Source of the DNA: Ophthalmolycus amberensis
Lineage: Eukaryota > Chordata > Actinopteri > Perciformes > Zoarcidae
Reading direction: 5' to 3'
NCBI GenBank assembly: GCA_024529925.1
Contig: JAFEUB010000716.1
Location: forward strand, 2,871,412-2,935,411
Length of the DNA stretch: 64,000 nt
The notes under the pieces are model-generated. The model saw nothing but the letters and a program-made list of their open reading frames with translations. It was not told the origin of the DNA and ran no database searches. Below are positions 1-13,400 of the stretch, in pieces. The translations under genes and the position numbers were made by a program. The stretch's first letter is position 1; each line of letters starts with the position of its first letter.

Positions 1-2676
1 GGAGGAGTTGAGATATGGGAGAGGAAATGCAAAGGACCAAAGCATAGCCAAATGAGGTAGAAATATGTTCTAATGTTGCCGCCCCTCTAACATGATCGAA
101 TGAATAGAAACAGCATGAGGCAAACTTGGAGAACGGAGTGGCGAGGAAGAGAGATAAGGGACAGATAAAAAGGATAAAAACAATGGAGTAGTCAAGAAGG
201 GGATAATGTAATCAGGTTAAAGACTGGTGAAGATCGCTCAGCTAGAGCTGCTCCACTAGAGAATGTGAACAGGTCCATTAAGAGCCCAAAAATAGACCTG
301 CTCCACAACGGCTTTGTCCTCACCCTGTAGCTCACAGCAAAACGTCCTCTGACCATGCAGAGCACATCTGTCCATATGAGAGTGAGCGAGTGAGTGCGAG
401 AAAAGAGAAGAAATGCAATGGGTGAGTAATCAGTGAGATAATATCTGGCACCTGAAACAGATCAAGTCTAACACCAATTCATCTGAAAGCCCAAATGATC
501 AAATGTTTAGCTGTGCAGGCACTTAATGAGTCCTACCTGTTTAGAGGGATTAAAAAACGGCAGTGTTCGAAATCATGAGAAAACATTCTCAATTCATGGT
601 TTAAACAGGGAAAGAGGAGAAGAAGCCCAGGGAAATATAGACTTAAAACACAATGGTCGTGTCACGGGGGAAAAAAAAACAAAAAAAACCAGCAGCAATC
701 ACAGATACACCCGAATGTGCCGGTGCTGAGTGAAACAAGACTACGGCGAGGAACAAGCCTTTTCACTTTAAAGCAGTGCACTTCAGCAATCACAAAGCCC
801 GGATACCCGTTGCAAACGAAAGGATTTTGGGCGTTTAATGCATTCCTGCCCTTTATTCACGGCACAGACGACTTTATCCAAGACGACACTCCACTTCAAC
901 AGTTCGGGGGGGTTGGCAGGCCGAGCGCATGAACGGCGGAGGTTTCTTTTAGAGCAGGGAGCAGAAATATAGTGTGCAGTGGTGGCGGTGACTGAGCCAT
1001 GAAAACGTATGCATTTCTGGGTCTTATCGTCAACTCACAGCTGCCTCCTCGCCCCCCACCCCCCTCCCTCTTTGTGAGGGAGAAAGTTTTTACTTCCTAA
1101 TCTTTGATTTAACAGTAGGCCTACACTGCACGCTCCTTTGATGTTCTTGCACAAACTATTCCTGTGCTGTTAATGAGTATACTGTAGTATCAGCATCGTT
1201 AAGAACAGTTATTCCAGTTCTTACAAGGAAAATACCAGGTTTAGAGTTTGCATTCGGGGACATTAGCATTAATGAACTTTAATGTCAACATCTTGTAGCC
1301 AGAGGGTCGGCCCTTCACTTGCCTTTGTTTACCATTTACCAGATTGTAAATGTAATGTTAACAGATTGTAGGAGTGCGAGTGTAAGCATGTGAATCACAA
1401 CATGTTCAGTACAAGATGCTTCTGTTCTGGATGCGACTGGTTTATGAACCAAGACATTATGGGGCAAGTAAAAATATAAAATGGCAACGCTGGACGAGCA
1501 GGAGTAGATCAGACTGTGGATCAACACTTTTCAACCCAATTAAGGCACTGTTACATCTCTGGGAATGGATACATCAAACACAAACTCATTTTCCAGAGTG
1601 GTCTATTACTTGAGGTAGTCTATAACACACTTGGGCGCGAGGCGCTCTCCCCATGGCCTCCAAGCAGCCTCTTTCCACACATTGAGAAAAGGCAATAATG
1701 AACGGCATAGGAGTGTTTATTGCTGTGGATATGCGACTAGAGTCGGGCGGGGAAAACACAAAGTGCTTGAGCCCCCTGTGATAGTGTTCATTCACATCCG
1801 AATAGTTTTGTAATTAAGCTGGGGCCAAACAGACATACCGTCTTTTGTTTTCATTGGATTACTTATTGGCTATCTTCCAGTGTTTTTAGTTTAAATTCCC
1901 TGTTTGCGTTTCCCCTTAAAGTGTTTCCTCACTGATCTGTAGCAGAGGGATGGTAATACAAAGAGGCAAAAAAACTACCGGTAATGTTGGAGGCTAAATA
2001 CTTGATTCGAACATCGTACTAGCTTTGGCACAGAATGGGGGATTTTGTTACATAGGAGTTGCACTAACAAAAGGATCACCACCAGTATGGACAGAAGGAA
2101 GCTGTAACTACAGTGAACAACAACTTCTTCAATGTACATATGGCATGTGGGTATTGTGAGACAAACTTGGAATAGTAACACCATATCCAATAATTCATTT
2201 TAAACCATTAATGTTATCTCAATGTATTTAAAAAGCATTGCATTAGACACGATGTGGATAGAAGCGCTGGGACCCACAGGCTGAGGGGTCTAAATGGCTC
2301 CAGACAGAAATGACTGTGGATTGCTGGCAGCCAGAGGGAGAGATTTATGTTGTGTGTCAGGGATTCTCCTAGGGCAGGCTGGGTAAAAAGCTCCAGCGTC
2401 AGGTCTTTAAGTAGATGGGCCACTAAATAAACGACTAGCATAACAAGGTTTCGGGATTCTCTGCTCCCCGAGCCAGGTGACAATATATTGAATTGCAGAA
2501 AAGAACCCCCGTACACACATGCTTACTCATCTCGTGGGTAAAAAGCCATTGAACAGCCGAGCTTTCATCCAAATTGGGAGCGAACGGTTGACGCATTCTG
2601 CACCAGTAGAAACGCTTACACAGTAACACGATCTCTGTTAAAGCCATACACTGCGATGTATGCACATCCCAGCCAA

Positions 2677-2696
2677 CCCCCCCCCCCCCCCCCCCC
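2677..2696. repeat. Poly(C) tract, 20 C
   Basis: An uninterrupted run of 20 C on the plus strand, therefore G20 in the sense strand of qki intron 1. It is a slippage-prone homopolymer, and its true length may differ from the assembly. Confidence 0.95.
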
Positions 2697-2794
2697 AATA
2701 GCAGCATGTTCCACTCTCTGATCATCAGTAATGAGCTGAAGCTGGCTGAAAACACCAGTCCATTTAGCCAGAGTCCAACAATACACAGATGGAT

Positions 2795-2834
2795 GTGCGT
2801 GCGCGCGCGCGTGCGTGCGTGCGTGCGTGCGTGT
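2795..2834. repeat. Alternating purine-pyrimidine tract (GC)n/(GTGC)n
   Basis: About 40 bases of strictly alternating purine and pyrimidine: a GCGCGC core followed by GTGC tetranucleotide units. Such tracts can adopt Z-DNA when negatively supercoiled. That is a general property of the sequence class, not shown here. Confidence 0.9.
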
Positions 2835-4808
2835 CCGGCCACAAACTTAAGTATGTCATGCAGATAGAAACAGACACACAACTTGACAATTAAAAAACTC
2901 CCACAAACACATGAGCTAATGAGCTTTCGTGTTTGTAGGCAAGAATCTCTTGAGACGGTGAACCCACATAAATAACTCCACGCACGAGGAGGAGAGAAAC
3001 TGCCTCAGAGAAGAATCTGCTAAACAAATGCAGCAGGAAATAGTGCTACATCTCTCCTCCACCCTACCTTTCTATCCAGCGGCACATGTTTACAGAGGAT
3101 TGCTCTTTATTACACATCAACCCAGAAATGGGAATATTCCCTCTTCTACCTTTAAAAAAAAAAAGAACACAGTAAACCCAAATCAGGATGAATAGAACTA
3201 TGTAAACACATTTACAATATTTTTAGATATTTAAAAAAAAAGGATGTAATTTATTGTAATGCATAAAGAATATGTATTCAGCTCTACTTCTTCAGTGGTC
3301 TGTCAATCAATCCGTGGGTTAAACACATTCTTACATTCCTACGTCAGAAATATTGAGACGCACAGTTTACCGTCTCCTCTATTCTGGCTGAGCCCCTGAG
3401 AATATGTAAATGCTGAAAGCTGAATGTGTATGTGCAGTGATGGCCAAGAACAGCAATCAGCAAAGCCATTAATCATAACCGGTGACAAATGCAACGTTTT
3501 CTGGGGCTGTTGCTGGGACTGCATGCAGGAGAGGAAAGAAGTGCCAAGCTGAATGTGGCTCTCGGTGTCTGCTGGCAGCAGCGGTGACGGTGTGCTATAG
3601 GAGCGTGTCATAGCGCGTTAGTTTGGTGATTAAACAAAGCAAACAGACAGTGCAGACAAGGAGAGAGGGACCAAAGGAGAGGCAGAGCTGAGGGGAGGCA
3701 GGAAAGGAAGCAGAAACAGTGATGAAGGGGGACAAACGGGACGGACTACACTAGTTTATTAGCCTGTATTGGAAATAGTGTTTGAGTAGAGTGACTGCTG
3801 TCCCTGAACTCCAGCACCATGAAGCAACAGCTGAGCAGGTACAGTGAAGGTCCGGGGGAACGCAGCCCAACAGTAGGCCAACTTAACCGAGTTATCGTGA
3901 CAATTTAGAGATCATGATCACTGCGGAGGCAAATTCATTCAACAACTGTCAAGTGGCCCTAAAAATACAGAGACCACAAAGGCAGTTTAAAAAAATAAAA
4001 TGCTAATAGTCAGAGAAAATCTTGTTGTGGTCCCAAAACTGGCAGCTTCAGAGAGCGTTTGTACACGTCTGAAATGACAGAATGACGATGACTGGAGCTA
4101 CTCAGAAGTCGAAAAACTGCTTCAACCACTGGTTAACACCAGCTGTCTTTACAATTGTAAAATGGAAGTAGAACGTCCTTTCATTTTTGTTTGCAGTAGT
4201 TGACATGTGACACTGCAATTTAAACATGTTAACAATATATTGTGAAAAGATATGATCTGGGATAAAAAAAATCTCACTTATTATCAAAAAGTTTTTTAGT
4301 AGCATTTGGCTCGACATTCCTAAAAAAAAATAAAAAGTTGGGAGCAGAAACCCATCTTATCCCAAACTTAACAGTGAATTAAGTGGTTTAGACAGTATCT
4401 GCAGAGCCATTAAGACCCCAGAATAAAATTAGAATAAGGGATCATCACACTTGATGACGTGGAACTGCTTTATGGGGCCGTGTGCTGGTGGGGGCACGCT
4501 AGCAGCTCAATGAGCCATAGGAGTACCAGTTTTGTGCACTTAGTGGGGTCTACCAAAGAGTGAGGTGAAACTGCCAGGGAGGGCTGGCTCGATACTGAAC
4601 CATAATGGCTTACTCCTAATGGTTGCCGCGAGGGGCCAACGTTCATTACTCTCTGCGTGGGGGGACTTGAACAGGATCCCGGGGTGAGACTTGTGAGTGC
4701 ATGCACGCTCACACACACATTTAAACTTTGGTGGTGGCACCGCAAGGCACATGAGCAAGATGGAAAGCTACAGAAAGCGTTTTATTTCTTTCACACACTG
4801 ACAAAAAG

Positions 4809-5778
4809 ATACATACATACATACATACATACATACATACATACATACATACATACATACATACATACATACATACATACATACATACATACATACATAC
4901 ATACATACATACATACATACATACATACATACATACATACATACATACATACATACATACATACATACATACATACATACATACATACATACATACATAC
5001 ATACATACATACATACATACATACATACATACATACATACATACATACATACATACATACATACATACATACATACATACATACATACATACATACATAC
5101 ATACATACATACATACATACATACATACATACATACATACATACATACATACATACATACATACATACATACATACATACATACATACATACATACATAC
5201 ATACATACATACATACATACATACATACATACATACATACATACATACATACATACATACATACATACATACATACATACATACATACATACATACATAC
5301 ATACATACATACATACATACATACATACATACATACATACATACATACATACATACATACATACATACATACATACATACATACATACATACATACATAC
5401 ATACATACATACATACATACATACATACATACATACATACATACATACATACATACATACATACATACATACATACATACATACATACATACATACATAC
5501 ATACATACATACATACATACATACATACATACATACATACATACATACATACATACATACATACATACATACATACATACATACATACATACATACATAC
5601 ATACATACATACATACATACATACATACATACATACATACATACATACATACATACATACATACATACATACATACATACATACATACATACATACATAC
5701 ATACATACATACATACATACATACATACATACATACATACATACATACATACATACATACATACATACATACATACAT

Positions 5779-5809
<31 letters not shown>

Positions 5810-5888
5810 TACATACATACATACATACATACATACATACATACATACATACATACATACATACATACATACATACATACATACATAC
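4809..5888. repeat. Giant (ATAC)n tetranucleotide microsatellite, ~1.08 kb
   Basis: The array spans 1080 bases, equal to 270 tetranucleotide units. It is perfect over roughly its first 988 bases (about 247 units). A 12-base run of AC dinucleotides at 5797-5808 then replaces three units, after which ATAC resumes for about 20 units. On the minus strand, the sense strand of the qki intron, it reads (GTAT)n. Because the unit is 4 bases, every frame stays open. This produces long artefactual frames of repeated HTYI on plus and MYVC on minus, which are not genes. The array lies inside qki intron 1, about 14 kb downstream of exon 1. Confidence 0.98.
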
Positions 5889-7196
5889 CTTACAGGAGGC
5901 ACCGGGAGTGTTAGTGTGGCAGTTAACCAAAAAAAGCTTAGAGCTCCTTCAGGTGGTTTCATAATATTGCTAATTTATCAACGATTGCAGAAATATTTTA
6001 ATCCAGCACAGCACAAGCTAGAGTTCTGTGCTAATAATTCCTCTCGCCTCGGTTCACCTTTTAAAGTAGCCCAACACCCGAGCTCAGCTGAAACAGCCAG
6101 CCTAATGCACACAAATGCAAACTCAGGCTCCCTCTAAAATACCAAGCAAAGATGGGCTATTTTACTGCTGCTTTTGCCATCTAAAAGGGGGAGCGATATG
6201 TAGCGTTAAATTGGAAGTCACAGCAATAGTCATTTAACAGGCTGGCTTTAAGAGAGAAGCCTCATGAGCTGAAAATGGTTTTCACAAATGTATGGGGATA
6301 TACTTGGTCGAAAAGGAAACAGCCTGCTTCAACTAAGATATAATACAAGCAGGAAATCCATCTTTCACTTCCATCAACTATATAACCTGTATACGTGTGG
6401 ATCCATCCGTACTAAAAGGGATGCCTACCGGGGTAGTCAAAACTGGTGAATTAATTAGGACAAACACACACAGCATGAAAAAAGCATTCGCACAAACAGC
6501 CAAGCAGATTGTTGGTTTTTCTGCATCTCGTGGGATCTCATTTCAGAGGCTTTACCTGCCAGTAAAATCAGACAGACAGACAAAAGACAGACCTGAGCCG
6601 TGCTGCACGCTGCTGCTCAAGAATCCCTCTCTCACTTCACTTTAACCCATTTAACTCTACTTTTAGTGTTTCGGGGGATATACACGTGCAACTTCGGCAT
6701 CTAGAAACACATGTTTTATCCACTGAGGCCCTAGGCATACTTTTACAAACATGCATCCACACACACACGCACACTATAACAATGCAGAGGATGCTATGTC
6801 AAATGAAGCACAGGATGCCCGCTGTGAGCTCAACAAGATGTGAGAAAACGAGATAAGAATGGGAAAAATAACAGGAAGAGGAGTCAGGATGCATGCTGGT
6901 GGGATGGTTGGAAGAGCAGTCCTTGGCCCCCATTTTGCATGGACTGTTACCAGGAACCATGTCCTCTGGCCTGTGAAAAAGGGGGTCCCCCTTTCCTTTG
7001 CCCACTGCCTGTAGGGGTCCGAAAAGATTGGCTTTTCAGTGGAAGGGCTCTTGTTAGGATACGAGGAAAGGCCATTCCTCGCAAGGTGACTGAAGAGTTA
7101 GCCAAGACCGTCGACTAATTCAGATGATCTAAAAATGCAGAGCATTATTAATCTATTAAACACATCTTAACTGATGTCTACCCCTACACACAGCTG

Positions 7197-7216
7197 CCCC
7201 CCCCCCCCCCCCCCCC
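7197..7216. repeat. Poly(C) tract, 20 C
   Basis: A second uninterrupted run of 20 C on the plus strand (G20 on the qki sense strand), followed by a C/T-rich stretch. Confidence 0.9.
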
Positions 7217-9986
7217 TCCTTCCATGCAACAATGGCAGGAAAGGCCCAGCTGTCAGAAGAGGAAACGAGACAGGAAGAGGTTGGAAGGAAAGGCTCTGAC
7301 TGTCAATGTGACTGGAGAAGATAACATGCTCGCTGCTTCCTGTCCCCACCCCTGTAAGTAAGGAGACCACAGCGCTCACAACCTGTGAGGAACAACAGAG
7401 AGAAGATCATTTGTTATAAAAAAAAGAGATTTCTCACTTTACGTCTATGATCCGACCTCTATCTTTGTCCTCTGATCCAAAGTGATCATTTATCCACGGC
7501 TTCCAAAATAATCGAGGCCTAAATCCACAGGAAAGAACAGTGCTGTCGGTGAGATTATAGAGTCTACTGACGGAGCACCGCATGGTTAACGTGAAGGGAA
7601 CCAGATAGACGATGGTTAAATTCAGGCGGTCATTTTCCTCACAGGTGAACACAGAGAGGAAAAGACTGTGGCTTACATCAACTAAGACTCCAGCGGTTTT
7701 TGGCAAAGAACAGATGGAAGCAGCAATAGCCTGCCATAAATTTGGTTCGGATTGAAAAAAAATAAAATCTCTTTATTTAATATGTTTGTGGGAGGTGGGG
7801 GAGTGACACAATGAGGAAAAAACACATCATTGTCTCGCTCATTGTCAGGAACGAGGTCACTTGATTTCAACAACACTGAAGCAAACAGTGACAACTGCCT
7901 TCAAGTATGGACTGACTTTATTATTGATTTCATTTGTATTGTTATTATAGTGCATTATTATTATAATAATTATGTTATGATATTTACATACTTAATTATC
8001 CATTTTCTTTACTGTGCTTTCCCATAGTTCAGATGCACATGCTATAAAATAAGAATACAAAGTTTAACAGGGCTGTATTCATTGTTCTTGTGGTACTCCT
8101 TATTGTTTCGTTAGTGTATTCTCTTTTGTCAATAAAGAGGTACAATACATTCTACACTAGAATACTACCTTTGCTAGGAAGCCCAGCTGTGAGTCAATAA
8201 TGATATTCACTATAGTTGAAATATACCGATTTGGTGTTAGTAAATACTTGCGTTTAAACAAAATGAGCTATAATTAAAATGAGTTTTACGGCAAACATAT
8301 AGTTATAATCCAAAGCAATCAAATACAACAGCCCTGCAATAACTCCTATGAATCTTATCACATTCAGTTGTGTGCCAGAGAAGCATCGATTCAACTCAAT
8401 GGTTGCTTCACATGCTGGAGCTCATTTTAATGAAAAAATACAAAACAAGAACCAAACATTAATGACGACGGCTCAATGTCACCTTTTCATTTTCGATACA
8501 CACTCGCTCATTGCCAGCTTATTGTGTTACACCAGGGTAAAACTAAAATCACTCAACCAATGTACCACAAGCTACATCCTTCTAAACAGCCACGACGTCC
8601 CGTCATAGTCCTCTATCTGAAGCAGCTTCAACAAAGACTGGTACGCTCAGAGTTCAGGGGTTTAGGAGTTGTCCTGTAATCATTTTTTTTTTGGCTCGTG
8701 CATCATCGGCTTGAAGTGATTTTGCAGTTGCGATTACAGTTGACAGTGACGTACCTAATGCAGCGCAGATTTTGAGCAAGGCTTTAATTCTCCGTGTGGA
8801 AAAGCCCCAGAACAGACATGAATTATAAACACAGGCAGGCAAACAGGTTACATCACAAAGTGTATGCACGCGCATGTCAGCAGTTTTATCCACCGTCACC
8901 GGGCCTGCCGGGGCTCGTATATAGCATCTTAAGTTTAAATCTAACAGCCAGTCTGTCTCCGGGTGTGACAATTCACAGACTCACACCACAGCTGTTGTGT
9001 CTTTGTGCCGGCTCCTCATTGTCTTCCCAACCTGACAGACTATTTTTTTTTTCAGTATCTGAATCGAATCACTTCAAACGCCTACTCGTGTACAATACAA
9101 ATTAGACTCGCAAGAAATGTGTTAAATATCTTGACGAATGTACACGGTCCTCCGCCTGAACTTCAATTGTTCTGGGCCAAGTGTACAAGTATGGATTGTG
9201 TGCAAGGGTTGGTAGCTGTGAGTTAAACTGGTACAGACTGCTTCTCTATGAAGAACAAACAGGCCTGGCACTGGTTGGAGACAGAAAAACTCTCTCGATG
9301 TCTGATGCACTTTGAGAGATTACGTTTGCTCGTCTTAAAAGGAAGCTACGGTTTGGTGTGTTTTGGTCTGCTCGTCTGATGCTGGAGATCTTTCAGTTCC
9401 ATTTAAGAAAACAAAGACATTGGACGGTCTTAACAACCAACAATTGCATCAGAGTAACATAAAGGGAGGAAAAAAAGAGACTCAACTGTCATTAACCAAG
9501 CTTCCAGTATGCTAAAGCCTTTAAACATCGATCCGCCTCAGTGCCTCAATGCACTTGGGTGCGAGGACTTAACAAATCTGCGAGAGCATATAAGTGTGCA
9601 GAATTACAGCCGGCGGGTGCAGGCATGTTGTTCTCTACCAACCAGCGTTTGAGCCCGAGAGTGATTGAGTGGAGAGTGGAGCAACCGCTCGGGTCCTGAG
9701 CGCAGACAGTGAGAGCTACGCTGATGCAAACCGACAGACCACGAAGCAGGCCTTTAATGTCACCACTGGTCCTCACATGAAAGAGGCAATGTAGCCCCAC
9801 GGCTGGAGTTTTTGCCTCACATACGAGTAGAGAGGAAAGCTGCAATAGAGAAACAAATGGAAAAGAATAGAGCGGGTGAAAAAATAAATCTGGAAAAACA
9901 GGAGATGAGAAAAGAGATCAGAAGTAGAGTCATTCTGCTCAAATAAATAGTTAAGACAAAGCCAGGAAAAATGAGTCATTCCCTTG

Positions 9987-10440
9987 TAGGGGTGTAACGG
10001 TACGCGTATTCGTATTGAACCGTTCGGTGCGCGGCTCACGGTTCGGTACGCATGACGAACCGAATACGTTTTTAAAAAAAATAAATAAATAAAAAAAATT
10101 TAAAACCTTTATTTAACCAGGTAGTCCCATTGAGATTAAAAATCACTTTTGCAAGATGTAAGTAACAATACTACATAACATTAAGGAGCAGTTTTTGTTT
10201 TTTATGCTTATGTTTTGCTAATAAGACATCCCAGGAGATGGGTCACTCAGGTATAGTTCCATCATTGTTCAAAGTCAAAGAATAACTTTATGATGTTAGT
10301 TGTAATGAATAAATATATTTTAAAATCAAGTACATTTCTCTGGCATTCATAGTTTTCTACTGTACCGAAACGTACCGAACCGTGGCTCCACTGTATCGTA
10401 CCGAACCCAACCGTGAATTTTGTGAACCGTTACACCCCTA
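9987..10440. mobile_element. Non-autonomous hAT-type DNA transposon (454 bp)
   Basis: The element has terminal inverted repeats. It begins TAGGGGTGTAACGGT and ends with the reverse complement ACCGTTACACCCCTA. It is flanked by an exact 8-bp target-site duplication, TTCCCTTG, at 9979-9986 and 10441-10448. A 14-base subterminal motif, CACGGTTCGGTACG, occurs at 10037-10050 and inverted at 10371-10384. An 8-bp duplication and this type of end are characteristic of the hAT superfamily, and very similar GGGGTGTAACGG ends are common in fish genomes. There is no transposase reading frame, so it must have been moved in trans. The interior is AT-rich and includes a stretch resembling another fish repeat. 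It sits in qki intron 1. Confidence 0.9.
10101..10156. repeat. Fragment resembling a dispersed fish repeat inside the hAT element
   Basis: The segment starting CCTTTATTTAACCAGG and running through a CCCATTGAGATTAAAAATC-like stretch resembles a repeat unit I recognise as recurring in teleost genomes. It lies within the 9987-10440 element. It is either part of that family's interior or a small nested fragment. The recognition is from memory and not from an alignment. Confidence 0.4.
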
Positions 10441-13400
10441 TTCCCTTGGGAAAATGAACACTGATTTTTCTCCTGTGGAAAACACTGGCTATGATAGGAG
10501 GCAATATAAAATAAACAGATGAGGGGGAAAGACATAAGGGCAGCGATAAGAGGGAGGAAACAAAGCAAGCGGGGTGTGTGTGTGTGCGTGTCTGTGCAAC
10601 TGAAGTGCAGACGGAGAATAGGAGTTTATATATGGTGATGGAGGAGGAAGTGCAGAGATAGAACCACGGTCTGGTTCATCAAAAGTGTCAGACACTCAAT
10701 AAGAATAAGGTTGCAGGAAGAGCTCCCATCACAAACAGTCTCAACTCATGTCAGACAAACACTCTCCAGGAAAGCGAAGAAGGGGAGAAGAGAGGAAGGG
10801 TGCAACAGAGATGGAGGGAGAGAGGAATGAGAGTGGACAGAGAGGCAAGTCAGTGGCAGACTATTCTTCACCTCAAGGTGTCAACAGCAGCTCATAGCCA
10901 CACCTGTCTCCCCGGCCGTGTGCATCTCTAGCTGCCTTTAACTACGAAAGGACAACTAAGGTCTACAGTAAATTATTTGATTACCCACACACTGCAGGAG
11001 ATCACAAACGTGTATCCAATCCAATACTTTGATGGGGATTTGAATCAAATCACTCCATCTCTTAATTCACTGTTCTCCCCTCGTCACTGAGCGTGTCTCA
11101 CACCAGACAGACAGGAGCAGCAGCTGTAATCGTATCCAATATGACAATAAAGAAACAGTGTAAGTTGTTTATGGGCAACATTCATATGAACTGACACAAA
11201 GTCAAGATGGCTAAAGTTAAGTCCTAACTGTAGCATCTACACGGTAGAGAGAAAGTTAGTAGTTAGTAGTTTAGTGAGCCGTCAAAGATGGCAGCAGGGA
11301 TGTCTCTGCACACATAAGGAACTTCAGACAGTTTAACATCTGTGAGCTATGGAGCTGCTAGCTAGCTACTACAGTATATTAAAAATTGATCCGAGCCAGA
11401 CTGCTCAGGTCGGCGGTGCATTCCGAATTCAATCCCCATTAATTAGGTCATGGTCGGGATCAGGGGGAAAGTGTCAAGTAATGGACAATTAGGATGTTCA
11501 GCATATAGGGAACTGTACGGAAATGGCCTGGTGCTTGATACAAAAATATATGGTTACCGATCAACACACACACACAATATACTGTATGTTTGCATCATGT
11601 ATGACACTGAAAATGGCCGTTTCTACAATTTTTCTTCAACAAAATTATAAGAAAAGATCGCAGCCGTTTTTCAACATCCTCCAAATTGTCTCCAATCTCA
11701 CTATTCAACTATAAGAGCAACAACATAGATGGGAGGGTGTTGGGTTGCAAAAAACACACTCAAGAGTCAGCAAGTTAAACAGTACATTCAGCGCTGTGCA
11801 TGCAGCAAACATAATAAACCAAGTGATAAATGCAATAAGTCAAAATGCATTGCGGTGGATCAGGCTTGTTTTACAGACAGCACTTGTGTGCACACTTCTA
11901 TGTGAACTGGTAGGATTGACCCAGTGTGTGCGTCCGGCCCATTAAAGCACAAAAAGCCATTGTGCATCATTAGGTGAGGGGGAGGACTGGAGAGAGAGGG
12001 GTGGAGTGTGGAGCTGAGGGAGGGGTCAGTGACCTTCCTCATAACCAACCAAATGACCTCATTCACAGCACATAGGAATCCTCTGTCTCCCCCCACCGTT
12101 CTTTATCACATTCAACCATCCTCCCCCCTCGGCAGCCTTGAACGCCTTTTTCCTTTCAGCGAACACAATCAATCAACTGAGTCGGGACGAGGCTCACGCT
12201 CACTCACCCTTTCAGATACACATTCTTTCCTGCCAGTTATCTGTGGGGGGGTTTTATGCCAGTCTTTCCTATGCCACACACGGTGCTAAAGAGGGACTTT
12301 GTTTCACCAATTAAAGTCTAATCATTCAAAGCCAACCATTGTTTCTGTTCTGTAATCTCCTCCAGACCGCTGAACTGATAAGGACGGACAGACTTAAGCC
12401 TCACCACAAACAGAAAGAGCAGCGACATACGCTAAACACACAGGACAGTCGCGAAACTTGTCACTCAGCAGTTGTACAACTCTGGCCTCATTCGTGTGCC
12501 GCGACGATCAGTTTGGGTTGAACGCGTAGCACATGGGCATACATTATGCTCAGCAGATCATGTTTTACATCACAGCACAAGACTGCGGGGCTGACAGCGA
12601 CGGTAAAACACAACTGTGCAACACATGTAGTTCTAGTGAGGCTAGACAGCCTGTGGCAGAGAGACAGAGTTTAAGCAATAGATTTGCTCAGTAGGTAGAG
12701 AAGATAGTGGAATAAAAACAGACATTTATTTTGCTTAAACCCCATATTTCTGCACAAAATATTATATTACAAGTATTATACTATTTGTAGAACTGTGTAA
12801 AAAGTGTTATGGTGGTGGAAATGAGTCAACGTTCAGATTAAAGCAAATGCAGTGCAAAATGTGAGCTAAGAAACAACATTTGACAAAAAAAGATGTATTA
12901 GCTTTTGATAAATGGTTGCACTGAACAATGGCGAGGAACCCCGTGTTTGGCACAATATAAAGAGAGTAGTAAAGAGCAACAGGAGTACTGTGTGAAAGTA
13001 TGACGTGGACTTTGACATGTTGAAGCTGCTGAGAGTCGGGGAAGCAGCAGAGTCTGGTTAAGACTTGAGTTCCCAGTGCTTCATATTTGATGGCAGAAAG
13101 CTACAAAGCATCTCTCTGCCTCTTGCCACCTCACTTTCTGTGGGCCTAAGGGATGGTTATGGCAGCACCGCCTGCTCTTGCCAAGCCTCACAGAAACAAC
13201 ACGGGCTGCTGAGGGACAGGTAAATTATTCATCTTTGATTTATCGGCCAGCCGGTGACTAAACCAAGGTGAAGGCTGCAAACCACAGGCAGACTGATCCA
13301 CTGGGGTGTTTTTAAAGGAGGATGGGGCGAGGCAACCTCTTGGACTGGAGAGTTTGGACGAGGATGAGGGGAAAATGTTGCAAATATAAACAGTCAGTGT

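Noticed and set aside
1116..1125. Palindrome GTAGGCCTAC-like, seen near 1116 and near 17693
   Set aside because: It is short, and such 10-bp palindromes are frequent in fish DNA. There is no flanking structure to suggest an element.
2435..2881. 148-codon minus-strand frame with an RTHARTRART segment and a glycine run
   Set aside because: It spans the GTGC/GC tract and the C20 homopolymer, so its composition is a by-product of simple repeats.
4657..5964. Long open frames on both strands (up to 435 codons) made of repeated HTYI or MYVC
   Set aside because: These are produced entirely by the ATAC tetranucleotide array, where every frame lacks stops. There is no domain and no real protein composition.
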